Positions 25,777-33,589 of a DNA stretch of 64,000 nt are shown piece after piece. The DNA is from JASHPR01 sp963833885. GTDB lineage: Bacteria; Actinomycetota; Actinomycetes; Streptosporangiales; Streptosporangiaceae. Both the position numbers and the translations under genes were made by a program. The notes beneath the pieces are model-generated. The model saw nothing but the letters and a program-made list of their open reading frames with translations. It was not told where the DNA came from and ran no database searches. How positions within the stretch are numbered: position 1 is the stretch's first letter; each line of letters starts with the position of its first letter. The DNA is taken from positions 558,001 to 622,000 of the forward strand of contig CAWHZU010000019.1 of assembly GCA_963833885.1 (NCBI GenBank), given 5' to 3'.

Positions 25777-26593
25777 ACCGGCGCGGGCCCGGCGGCCGGG
25801 ACGTCGCGGCCCGCCGGACCAGCAGGACGGCCGCGGCGATGCCCGCCAGCGCAACGGTGGCTAGCCCGGAGGCGAGCAGCGTTGCCGAGGGGCCGATGGC
25901 GGCCACCAGCGGGCCGCCGAGCACGCCGGGGCCGGCGTGCAGCACCCGGGCCACGTAGACCGGCACCGCGACCTCGACCGGCCCGTACCGGCCGTAGAAC
26001 ACCGCGCACGTCACCGTGATCCCGAACACGGACGGCCGGCGGGCGAGATCACGCAGCGCCCGGTGCATGCCCTGCCCGGGCCCGGCCGGCGGCGGCGGTC
26101 GCCGGACCCTCCGGCTGATCAGTACCGCCACCACGAGCACCAGATAACTCAAGGCGTCCGCCCCGAACGCGACGCCAGCGCCTGCCGTGGCGATCGCCAG
26201 GCCGGCCAGGCCAGGTCCGATGATCGTGGCGGCGAAGCTGGTCAGCGTGATCAGCGAGTTGCCCGCCACCCGCTGGGCCTCCGGCAGCAACTCGGCGACC
26301 GAGGCGACGGCGCCGGTCACGCCGAGCAGGCCGAGCAGCGACGAGACGCCGAGCAGCGCTACGTACCAGGCCGGGGTGAGCAGCCCGGCGTCCCGCCCGC
26401 GGGACAGCTCGATGGCCAGCCAGGAGATCGCCACCGCGGCCATTCCGTCCCCGATCGCGGAGCATGCGTAGCCTGCCAGCAGGGTGGCGAACGACGGCGA
26501 TCGCAACGCGGCCCGTACCCCGGTGCCGGGCCTGCGGCCAGGCGGCGGCATACGGCCGGACGGCGGCATACCGCCGGGCTGCGGATGCTCCAT
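25724..26593 (-). CDS. MFS transporter, apparently internally deleted
   Basis: A 289-aa membrane protein; MFS exporters of this type have about 400 residues. Hydrophobic segments resemble TM1 (LLAGYACSAIGDGMAAVAIS), then directly a later helix (YVALLGVSSLLG), AELLPEAQRVAGNSLITL, GPGLAGLAIATAG and a last pair (ATLLASGLATVALAGIAAAV). Two blocks expected from family memory seem missing, after SRGRDAGLL and after HAGPGVLGG; both joins keep frame. The product may be non-functional. ATG at 26593 matches a predicted leaderless promoter with an 18-bp operator. Divergent from the SoxR-like gene. Confidence 0.75.
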   Translation of the reverse strand: MEHPQPGGMPPSGRMPPPGRRPGTGVRAALRSPSFATLLAGYACSAIGDGMAAVAISWLAIELSRGRDAGLLTPAWYVALLGVSSLLGLLGVTGAVASVAELLPEAQRVAGNSLITLTSFAATIIGPGLAGLAIATAGAGVAFGADALSYLVLVVAVLISRRVRRPPPPAGPGQGMHRALRDLARRPSVFGITVTCAVFYGRYGPVEVAVPVYVARVLHAGPGVLGGPLVAAIGPSATLLASGLATVALAGIAAAVLLVRRAATSRPPGPRRSSPPSPPTSAEPSTRPP

Positions 26594-26603
26594 TCCCGGT
26601 ACT

Positions 26604-26632
26604 GTCGTGCTTCGAGTCGACTCGAAGTCAAG
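26604..26632 (-). promoter_or_regulatory. SoxR-type promoter and operator for the MFS gene
   Basis: On the minus strand TTGACT (-35) and GACAGT (-10) are 19 bp apart, the long spacer typical of MerR-family promoters. The spacer and -35 contain the perfect 18-bp palindrome CTTCGAGTCGACTCGAAG (26610-26627). The expected start point lies at about the MFS ATG (26593), predicting a leaderless mRNA. It sits between the MFS gene and the SoxR-like regulator gene. Confidence 0.7.
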
Positions 26633-26658
26633 CTCTTCTTCCGGACGGAGGCGGGCCG

Positions 26659-27087
26659 GTGCGCGCAACGGGTCGCATGCTGCCGATCGGTGCCGTCGCC
26701 GAGCGCTACGGCGGGCCGGCTACGACGCTGCGCTACTGGGAGCAGGCCGGCCTGCTGCCAGCCCAGGAGCGGGCGGGCGGCCAGCGCCGCTATGACCTGG
26801 ACGCGACCCGGCGCATCAAGTTCATCCGGATGGCGTCCAGGGCCGGGCTGAGCCTGGCCGACATCAAGACCCTGCTGGCCGGGCACCTGGACCGAAGCCC
26901 GACGTTCACCGACTGGGCGGCGGCGGCCCGGGACCAGCTCGCCGCCATCGACCAGCGGATCGCCGACCTCGGCCGCCTCAGGGCCACGATCGAGGAATGC
27001 CTGGCCTGCGGATGCCAGCACACCAGGCGCTGCAAGCTGCTCAGCACGCCGCCGCGGCGGCCGCAGAGTCGGCCTCGGCGTCCGTGA
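26659..27087 (+). CDS. soxR: SoxR-like MerR-family redox sensor
   Basis: A 142-aa regulator: winged-helix LPIGAVAERYGGPATTLRYW and EQAGLLPAQERAGGQRRYD, a dimerisation helix (about 75-115), and a C-terminal Cys cluster CLACGCQHTRRC matching the CX2CXCX5C [2Fe-2S] site of SoxR. SoxR is activated by redox-cycling compounds and controls exporters and oxidoreductases in actinomycetes. GTG at 26659 is chosen (GGAG 8 nt upstream). It probably controls the divergent MFS gene through the palindrome. The following FHA-HTH gene starts 56 bp downstream. Confidence 0.88.
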   Translation: MRATGRMLPIGAVAERYGGPATTLRYWEQAGLLPAQERAGGQRRYDLDATRRIKFIRMASRAGLSLADIKTLLAGHLDRSPTFTDWAAAARDQLAAIDQRIADLGRLRATIEECLACGCQHTRRCKLLSTPPRRPQSRPRRP

Positions 27088-27143
27088 TCGCCGGCTGCGC
27101 TGCTGTTACCGTGAACGTAGCGGGAGGTGAGGATGACGGGCCG

Positions 27144-27866
27144 ATGCAGCTGATTGTGATGTACGAGTCGCAGACCTGGCACGTCCGCCCGGAGCAGGAG
27201 CAGCCGTTCAGCTTCGGCCGGGCGCCGACGTGCACTGCTGTGCTCCCCGCGGATGACCGGGGGGTGTCCCGCAGCGCCGGGAGCCTGCGGTTCCACGACC
27301 GGTCCTGGTGGCTGCATAACGACAGCAGTTCCTCCGTGCTGAGCCTGCTAGGCGACCGCGGCTTCCGGGTCGACCTGCCGCCCGGCCTCGCGGTGCCGCT
27401 GCAGCAGTGGCACGCGAAGGTGACCGTGAACGGCGCGCTCGGCCGTTATACCCTCCGGCTGCGACTGCCCGATCTGGACGACGTGGCCGAACCCGACCGG
27501 AAGCCGGTGCCCCAGGAGCGCGCAGTGACGATCACCCGGTACCGGGTCACGCTGACCGATACTGACCGGATGGTCCTGGCGGCCCGGTTCGAGGAGTACC
27601 TGACCTGGCGGCACGCTGGCGATCCCGCGCCGCGCAGCGCCAGGGAAACGGCGGAGCGGATCGGCTGGGAGCCGCACACGGTCACCAAGCGGTGCGAGAA
27701 CATCAGGGACCGGTACCTGAAGCTCGGCGCTCCCGGGCTGCGCGGGGCGCGCGCCCTGGAGGAGCTGGCGCTGCTGCTGATCTCGACCGGTGAGCTGACG
27801 GCGGCGGATCTGCGGCGCCTGCCGGCCGAGACGTCGCCAAGTGGGGCGCCGCCGGGAGTCCGGTAG
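27144..27866 (+). CDS. FHA-like domain plus C-terminal helix-turn-helix protein
   Basis: A 240-aa protein, not recognised as a named family. Residues about 1-110 look like an FHA domain: FSFGRAPTC at the GR position, RGVSRSAGSLRFHDRSWWLH and NDSSSSVLSL, but the phosphopeptide-binding SRxH is SRSA. The C-terminal half (LTDTDRMVLAARFEEYLTWR, SARETAERIGWEPHTVTKRC, ENIRDRYLKLG) resembles a helix-turn-helix found with FHA or kinase modules in actinomycetes. May act downstream of a Ser/Thr kinase. ATG at 27144 follows GAGG by 11 nt; other starts are possible. Confidence 0.65.
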   Translation: MQLIVMYESQTWHVRPEQEQPFSFGRAPTCTAVLPADDRGVSRSAGSLRFHDRSWWLHNDSSSSVLSLLGDRGFRVDLPPGLAVPLQQWHAKVTVNGALGRYTLRLRLPDLDDVAEPDRKPVPQERAVTITRYRVTLTDTDRMVLAARFEEYLTWRHAGDPAPRSARETAERIGWEPHTVTKRCENIRDRYLKLGAPGLRGARALEELALLLISTGELTAADLRRLPAETSPSGAPPGVR

Positions 27867-27911
27867 CCTGCCTGGCGTGACAGGCAGCCCAACCGGTGCG
27901 GGCCGGGCGCG

Positions 27912-29195
27912 GTGACCAGGGCCGCGCCCCTGGACGGCCTCACCGTCCTGGAGATCTCCAGTTTCGTCGCCGCTCCGCTGGGCGGCATGACCCTGGCCCA
28001 GCTCGGCGCCGAGGTGATCAGGATCGACCCGATCGGCGGTGCGGCCGACCACACCAGGTGGCCGCTGGCCCCGTCGGGCACCAGCCTCTACTGGACCGGG
28101 CTGAACAAGGCGAAGAAGTCGGTCACGCTGAACTTCCGGGATCCCGAGGCGCAGCGCATCGTCGCCGACCTGGTCGCTGCGTCCGGGCCGGACGGCGGGA
28201 TCGTGCTGACCAACGCCGTCGGCCGGCCCTGGCTGGGCTACGACCGGCTGTCCAGCGTCCGGCCGGACGTGATCCACCTGCACATACAGGGCGGCCACGA
28301 CGGGCGCGCCGCGGTCGACTACACCGTCAACGCCGGCATTGGGTTCCCGCTGATCACCGGGCCGGAGGAGCTCCAGGGGCCGGTGAACCACGTGCTGCCG
28401 GCCTGGGACATCGCGTGCGGGCTCTACGCCGCAGTCGGGCTGCTGTCCGCCGAGCGGCACCGGCGGCGCACCGGAGAGGGCAGCCAGATCACGCTGGCGC
28501 TGGAAGACGTCGCGCTGGCGCTGGCCGGGCACCTGGGTTTCCTCGCTGAGGCGCAGCTCGGCGTGGACCGGCCGCGCATCGGCAACCACCTGTTCGGCGG
28601 CTTCGCCCGCGACTTCGCCACGGGCGATGGCGAACGGGTGATGGTGGCAACGGTCAGCGGCAGGCACTTCGCCGATCTTGCCGCGGCCACCGGGCTGACC
28701 GGTCCGCTCACCGAGCTGGAGCGGCTGCTCGGCGCCGACTTTGCCGCCGACGGCGACCGGTACGCACACCGCGAGGTCATCGCCGCGCTGCTGGCCCCGT
28801 GGTTCGCCGGCCGGACCGTGGCCGAGATCGGGCAGGCGCTCGATGGCACCTCGGTGCTCTGGTCGCGCTACCGCCGGTTCACCGACCTGGCCGCCGACGG
28901 CGTGCTGGCCGGCAATCCGCTGTTCGGCGAGATCGACCAGCCCGGAGTCGGCGCGCTGTTCGCGCCGGCCTCGCCGCTCGCCCAGGAAGGCCGCGCTGGC
29001 CCGGCGCCGGCGCCGCCTCTGGGTGCCGACACCGCTGGCGTGCTGACCGGCCTGCTGGGGCTGTCGGCGCAGGAGGCAGCCGCGCTCGCCGACCGGGGCG
29101 TGGCGGGTGGGGCCGAGAAGGCGGGTGGGGCCGAGGAGGCGGATGGGGCCGAGAAGGCCGGAGGGGCCGGGAAGGCCGGAGGTGGCCAGCGGTGA
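27912..29195 (+). CDS. CaiB/BaiF family III CoA-transferase
   Basis: A 427-aa type III CoA-transferase: LDGLTVLEISSFVAAPLGGM, LAQLGAEVIRIDPIGGAAD, LNKAKKSVTLNFRDPEAQRI and WDIACGLYAAVGLL, consistent with transfer of CoA to a carboxylic acid. The C-terminal 35 residues are a low-complexity tail (VAGGAEKAGGAEEADGAEKA), encoded by a DNA repeat of about 15 bp at 29095-29190. GTG at 27912 is 45 bp after the FHA gene. Its stop overlaps the next start as GTGA, so it is cotranslated with the MaoC hydratase. Confidence 0.9.
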   Translation: MTRAAPLDGLTVLEISSFVAAPLGGMTLAQLGAEVIRIDPIGGAADHTRWPLAPSGTSLYWTGLNKAKKSVTLNFRDPEAQRIVADLVAASGPDGGIVLTNAVGRPWLGYDRLSSVRPDVIHLHIQGGHDGRAAVDYTVNAGIGFPLITGPEELQGPVNHVLPAWDIACGLYAAVGLLSAERHRRRTGEGSQITLALEDVALALAGHLGFLAEAQLGVDRPRIGNHLFGGFARDFATGDGERVMVATVSGRHFADLAAATGLTGPLTELERLLGADFAADGDRYAHREVIAALLAPWFAGRTVAEIGQALDGTSVLWSRYRRFTDLAADGVLAGNPLFGEIDQPGVGALFAPASPLAQEGRAGPAPAPPLGADTAGVLTGLLGLSAQEAAALADRGVAGGAEKAGGAEEADGAEKAGGAGKAGGGQR

Positions 29196-30052
29196 CGGGG
29201 ATGTCCGAAATCATCGCCGGCTGGGCTCCCGGGCCGACCGAGACGACCGAGACGATCGCCGCAGGGCCTGCCGTCGCGCTGTCCGGGCTGCTCGACCGCG
29301 AGCCAGCGGTCACCGCCCCGGGCGACCCGATCCCGCCGCTGTGGCACTGGCTCTACTTCCTCGACCGCCCGGCCACCAGCGAGCTGGGGCCCGACGGCCA
29401 TCCGGCGGCCGGTCACTTCATGCCGCCGATACCGCAGCGGCGCCGGATGTACGCGGGCGGCCGGGCCAGCTATACCGGCGCGTTCCGCTGCGGCGACCAG
29501 ATCACCCGGCGCAGCGAGCTGGCGGACGCGACGGTCAAGCAGGGGCGCACCGGCGAGCTGCTGTTCGTGACCGTCCGGTCGGTGTTCACCAGGGCGGGCG
29601 CGGTGATCGCGACCGAGGAGCAGGACGTGGTCTACCGGAGCGGCCCGCCCGCGGCGGGCGGTTCCGCCGGCCCGCGCGGGCCCAGCGAGGCGGCGGGTCC
29701 CGCACCCTGGCAAATTCAGATCGTCCCCGACCCGGTCCTGCTGTTCCGGTTCAGCGCGCTGACCTACAACGCGCACCGGATCCACTACGACGCGGACTAC
29801 GCAACCGGGGTCGAGGGCCACCCCGGCTTGGTCGTGCACGGCCCGCTACTGGCCCTGCTCTGCTTCGAGCTGCCGCGGCGCCAGGCGCCGCGGCAGCGGG
29901 TCACCCAACTTTCGTTCCGGGCCCGGTCCCCGGTGTACGTGGGTCAGCTGTGCACGGTGACCGGCGGCCCCCGCGACGACGGGTGCGCGATGCAGGTCGC
30001 CGGGCCGGATGGAGCCGTCGCGCTCACGGCCGAGGGGCGCCTGTCCGGATGA
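29192..30052 (+). CDS. MaoC/HTD2-type enoyl-CoA hydratase
   Basis: A 286-aa double hot-dog protein. N-terminal MaoC_dehydrat_N-like part (DPIPPLWHWLYFLDRP, HFMPPIPQRRRMYAGGRASY) and a C-terminal part with LFRFSALTYNAHRIHYDADYA, the hydratase-2 motif with Asp and His. Members include the mesaconyl-C4-CoA hydratase of the 3-hydroxypropionate cycle. GTG at 29192 overlaps the preceding stop (GTGA) and has GGAGG 9 nt upstream; ATG at 29201 is an alternative. Second gene of the CoA-transferase operon. Confidence 0.9.
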   Translation: MTGMSEIIAGWAPGPTETTETIAAGPAVALSGLLDREPAVTAPGDPIPPLWHWLYFLDRPATSELGPDGHPAAGHFMPPIPQRRRMYAGGRASYTGAFRCGDQITRRSELADATVKQGRTGELLFVTVRSVFTRAGAVIATEEQDVVYRSGPPAAGGSAGPRGPSEAAGPAPWQIQIVPDPVLLFRFSALTYNAHRIHYDADYATGVEGHPGLVVHGPLLALLCFELPRRQAPRQRVTQLSFRARSPVYVGQLCTVTGGPRDDGCAMQVAGPDGAVALTAEGRLSG

Positions 30053-30068
30053 GCCGAAGGAGGCAGCA

Positions 30069-31262
30069 GTGGCCCGGCTTACCGAGACCGACGGCCTGAC
30101 CGACGTCCAGCGGGACATCATCGGCGCGGTGCACGAGTTCGTCGACACCGAGATCCTGCCCGTCGCGACCGAACTCGACCACGCCGACGAGTACCCGGAC
30201 CAGATCGTCGCCGGGCTGAAGCGGCTCGGCGTCTTCGGGCTCTGCATAGCCGAGGAGTACGGCGGGCTCGGCGAGTCCCTGCTCACCTACGCGCTGGTCG
30301 CGGAAGAGATCGCCCGGGGCTGGATGAGCATCTCCGGCATCATCAACACCCACTTCATCGTCGCCTACCTGATCGCCCGGCACGGCACCGGCGAGCAGAA
30401 GGCCTATTTCCTGCCCAGCATGGCGGCCGGCGAGACCAGGGCGGCGCTGTCCATGTCGGAGCCGGGGCTCGGTTCCGACGTGGCCGCGATCCGCACCGCG
30501 GCACGCCGGGACGGCGACGACTACGTACTGAGCGGCCAGAAGATGTGGCTGACCAACGGCGCGTCGGCCAACCTCGTGGCGCTGCTCGCCCGCACCGACG
30601 AGGGCGCCGCCAGGCCGCACCGCAACCTGACCGCGTTCCTCATCGAGAAGGACGCCGGGTACGGCGAGACCCGGCCCGGGCTCACCGTGCCCGGGAAGAT
30701 CGACAAGATGGGCTACAAGGGCGTGGACACGACCGAGCTCATCCTGGACGGCTGCCGGGTCCCGGCGGCGCGCGTGCTCGGCGAACTCCCCGGCCGGGGG
30801 TTCTACCAGATGATGGACGGGATCGAGGTGGGCCGGGTCAACGTGGCCGCGCGCGGCTGCGGTGTGGCACAGCGCGCGTTCGAGCTGGCGATTAGCTACG
30901 CCCAGCAGCGGCACACCTTCGGCAAGCCGATCGCGCAGCACCAGGCGATCCTGTTCAAGCTCGCCGAGATGGGAACCAAGACCGCCGCGGCGCACCAGAT
31001 GATGGTGCTGGCCGCGCGGCACAAGGACGCGGGACGGCAGAGCGACCTCGAGGCCGGCATGGCCAAGTACCTCGCCAGCGAGTCCTGCAAGGAGGTCGTC
31101 GAGGACGCGCTGCGGATCCACGGCGGCTTCGGATACTCCAAGGACGCGGAGATCGAGCGGCTCTACCGCGACGCGCCGATGCTGCTGATCGGCGAGGGCA
31201 CCGCCGAGATCCAGAAGATGATCATCGGCAACCGGCTGCTCGAGCAGTACCGCATCGAGTAA
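30069..31262 (+). CDS. Acyl-CoA dehydrogenase
   Basis: An FAD flavoprotein, 397 aa, in a normal length for short-chain acyl-CoA dehydrogenases. Motifs ALSMSEPGLGSDVAAIRT, YVLSGQKMWLTNGASA, DKMGYKGVDTTELILDGCRV, RHTFGKPIAQHQAI and the C-terminal IGEGTAEIQKMII, with the likely catalytic Glu in GEGTAEI. GTG at 30069 follows AAGGAGG by 6 nt. With the CoA-transferase and hydratase it could oxidise and hydrate a substituted dicarboxyl-CoA (for example methylsuccinyl or similar); this is an inference from the gene set. Confidence 0.92.
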   Translation: MARLTETDGLTDVQRDIIGAVHEFVDTEILPVATELDHADEYPDQIVAGLKRLGVFGLCIAEEYGGLGESLLTYALVAEEIARGWMSISGIINTHFIVAYLIARHGTGEQKAYFLPSMAAGETRAALSMSEPGLGSDVAAIRTAARRDGDDYVLSGQKMWLTNGASANLVALLARTDEGAARPHRNLTAFLIEKDAGYGETRPGLTVPGKIDKMGYKGVDTTELILDGCRVPAARVLGELPGRGFYQMMDGIEVGRVNVAARGCGVAQRAFELAISYAQQRHTFGKPIAQHQAILFKLAEMGTKTAAAHQMMVLAARHKDAGRQSDLEAGMAKYLASESCKEVVEDALRIHGGFGYSKDAEIERLYRDAPMLLIGEGTAEIQKMIIGNRLLEQYRIE

Positions 31263-31302
31263 GGAAGTCAGCTAGAAAACCAGATCTCTAGAATCAGTGG
31301 TT

Positions 31303-32208
31303 ATGGAGATCCACCAGCTTCAGTACTTCGTGGCCGTGGCCGAGGAGGCCAGCTTCACCCGGGCGGCCGCGCGGGTGCACGTCGCCCAGCCCGGCGTGAG
31401 CGCGCAGGTCCGCCGGCTGGAGGCGGAGCTCGGCCAGCAGTTGCTCGACCGTTCCGGCCGGTCGGTCACGCTAACCGAGGTCGGCGCAGCCGTGCTCCCG
31501 TTCGCCCGGGCCGCGCTCGACGCGCTGGACGGCGCCCGCCTGGCCGTGGACCAGCTGGCCGGCCTGGTGCGCGGTCAGGTCGCCGTCGGAATGGTGAGCG
31601 GGTGCGCGCTGCCGTCCCTGGCCGAGCTGCTCGCGGACTTCCACCGCCGCTATCCCGGCGTGACCATCGCGCTGGCCGAGGACGGCTCCGACCGTCTCCT
31701 GGAGCTGCTCCGCGACGGCACACTCGACCTCGCGCTGATCGGGGCGGCCGGCCCGGCCACCGAGGGAGTGCAGACCGCGGTCGTCGTCGATGACGGGCTG
31801 GTCGCGGCCGTGAGCCCGGAGGACCCGCTGGCGGTGCAGCGGTCCGTCACCATCGCGGACTTGCGCGACCAGCCGCTGGTCAGCCTGCCCCGGGGCACCG
31901 GGGTGCGCACCGCTCTGGACACTGCCTGCGCCGACGCGGGCTTCACCCCGCGGATCGTCCTCGAGGCCAGCGCGCTGCCGATGGTGGCGCAGCTGGCCGA
32001 GCGGGGCCTCGGCGTCGCCATCCTGCCCGCCTCGGCTGCGCCGGATGGAGCACTGCGCGCGCTGCCCATTGGCGAGCCGCAGCTGCGCTCCCGCCTCGAG
32101 CTCGCCTGGAATCCTGCGGCGGCGCACAGCCCGGCGGCCAGGGCGCTGATCGAGCACACCCGCGCCTCCGCGCCCGGGCCGGTGGTCAGCGGCGGACCGC
32201 GCCGGTGA
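31303..32208 (+). CDS. LysR-family transcriptional regulator
   Basis: A 301-aa LysR protein. N-terminal helix-turn-helix MEIHQLQYFVAVAEEASFTR then AAARVHVAQPGVSAQVRRLE, and a type 2 periplasmic-binding-like effector domain (VAVGMVSGCALPSLAELLADF, RYPGVTIAL, LVSLPRGTGVRTALD). It lies 40 bp after the acyl-CoA dehydrogenase gene, so it probably belongs to the operon and senses one of its CoA-ester or acid substrates. A short inverted repeat CTAGA-N8-TCTAG in 31272-31289 lies before the gene. 3' end overlaps the convergent MATE gene by 23 bp. Confidence 0.92.
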   Translation: MEIHQLQYFVAVAEEASFTRAAARVHVAQPGVSAQVRRLEAELGQQLLDRSGRSVTLTEVGAAVLPFARAALDALDGARLAVDQLAGLVRGQVAVGMVSGCALPSLAELLADFHRRYPGVTIALAEDGSDRLLELLRDGTLDLALIGAAGPATEGVQTAVVVDDGLVAAVSPEDPLAVQRSVTIADLRDQPLVSLPRGTGVRTALDTACADAGFTPRIVLEASALPMVAQLAERGLGVAILPASAAPDGALRALPIGEPQLRSRLELAWNPAAAHSPAARALIEHTRASAPGPVVSGGPRR

Positions 32209-33565
32209 CCAGCCAGCGGCTGGTGTGGGCGCGCAGCACGAGTGTCACGAACCTGGCGAGCAGCCAGAGGCTGTACGCGAGCCAGAGCGCCACCAGGCCG
32301 CGGTGCTCGGCGTGCACCAGCCACGCGGCAGGAAGGAACACCGCGAGGGCCAGCACGCCGGCGAGCGCCAGGTACCGCTGATCCCCGGCGCCGATGAGCA
32401 CGCCGTCGAGCACGAACACCACCCCGGCCACCGGCTGCTGCGCGGCGACGATCAGCAGCACGGCGAGCAGCAGCGCCCGGACCGGCGGTGCCGCCGCGAA
32501 CAGCCCCGGCAGCAGCGGCCTGGCCAGCAGCAGCGCCAGGCCGAAGGCGACCCCGTATACCGCGCCCCACCAGATCATGCGCGTGGTCGCCGCCCTTGCC
32601 CCGGCGGCGTCGCCCGCACCCAGGTAGCGCCCGGTGATCGCCTGGGCGGCGATCGCGATCGCGTCGAGCGCCAGCGCCAGCAGGTTCCACAGGCGGAACG
32701 CGACCTGGTGCGCGGCGATGGCGGCGTCGCCCTGGCGCGCCGCAACCGCGGTGGTCACCACCAGCACCGCCTGCAGCGCGAGCGTGCGGAGGATCAGCCC
32801 GGCCGCGGCCGTCGCGGCAGAGCGCAGCCCGGCCAGGTCCATGCCGAGCCCGACTCCGGCCCGGCGGGCGCCGCGCGCGACCACGACGAAGTATGCGGCC
32901 GCCGCGGCGGTCTGCGCGATGACCGTGCCCCACGCGGACCCGGCCAGCCCTAGGCGCAGACCGAGCACGAACGTCGCGTTCAAGGCAATGTTGACCGCGT
33001 TGGCCGCGACCGCGACCAGCAGCGTGGTCCGCGTGTCCTGGAGCCCCCGCAGCACCCCGGTGCCGGCCAGCACCAGCAGCATGGACGGCGCGCCGAGCAC
33101 GCTGATCCGCAGGTACGTCATCGCGCCCTGGCTCACCGCCGGCGAGGCGCCGAACACCCGGACTATCTCCGGGGCCAGCGGCCAGGCCAGGACTATCACG
33201 GCAAGGCCGATCCCGGTGGCCATCCAGAGGCCGTCGATGCCCTGCCTGATCGCTTCCTGGCGCCGCCCGGCGCCGAGCTGGCGGGCCACCGCGGCCGTGG
33301 TGCCGTACGCCAGGAAGATCGAGATATTGACGAGCGTGGTGAGCGCCTGGCTGGCGACGCCGAGGCCGCCGAGCGGCACGGTGCCGATCCTGCCGACGAT
33401 CGCCGAGTCCGCGAGCAGGAACAGCGGCTCAGCGACCAGCGCCCCGAACGCGGGCACCGCGAGCCGCAGGATCTCCCGGTCCTGGCCGTGCAGGCGCGGC
33501 AGCCTGCCGGAGGGACCCAGCAGGCGTCCCCAGCGGCCCCGTTCGCGGACTGATGCGAGCTGCAT
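32186..33565 (-). CDS. MATE-family efflux transporter
   Basis: A 459-aa multidrug and toxin extrusion protein of the DinF type, with about 12 membrane spans. LAVPAFGALVAEPLFLLADS, AIVGRIGTVPLGGLGVASQA at the N-terminus and LNATFVLGLRLGLAGSAWGT in the middle are typical. Exports cationic or toxic compounds using an ion gradient. ATG at 33565 is 24 bp after the methyltransferase stop, so the two genes form an operon divergent from a CGNR regulator. Convergent overlap with LysR. Confidence 0.92.
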   Translation of the reverse strand: MQLASVRERGRWGRLLGPSGRLPRLHGQDREILRLAVPAFGALVAEPLFLLADSAIVGRIGTVPLGGLGVASQALTTLVNISIFLAYGTTAAVARQLGAGRRQEAIRQGIDGLWMATGIGLAVIVLAWPLAPEIVRVFGASPAVSQGAMTYLRISVLGAPSMLLVLAGTGVLRGLQDTRTTLLVAVAANAVNIALNATFVLGLRLGLAGSAWGTVIAQTAAAAAYFVVVARGARRAGVGLGMDLAGLRSAATAAAGLILRTLALQAVLVVTTAVAARQGDAAIAAHQVAFRLWNLLALALDAIAIAAQAITGRYLGAGDAAGARAATTRMIWWGAVYGVAFGLALLLARPLLPGLFAAAPPVRALLLAVLLIVAAQQPVAGVVFVLDGVLIGAGDQRYLALAGVLALAVFLPAAWLVHAEHRGLVALWLAYSLWLLARFVTLVLRAHTSRWLVTGAVRR

Positions 33566-33589
33566 GCCCGGTCGCCCCTTGGCCGGCGG

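Noticed and set aside
30521..31121. Minus-strand frames across the acyl-CoA dehydrogenase gene
   Set aside because: Shadows of a well-conserved plus-strand gene.
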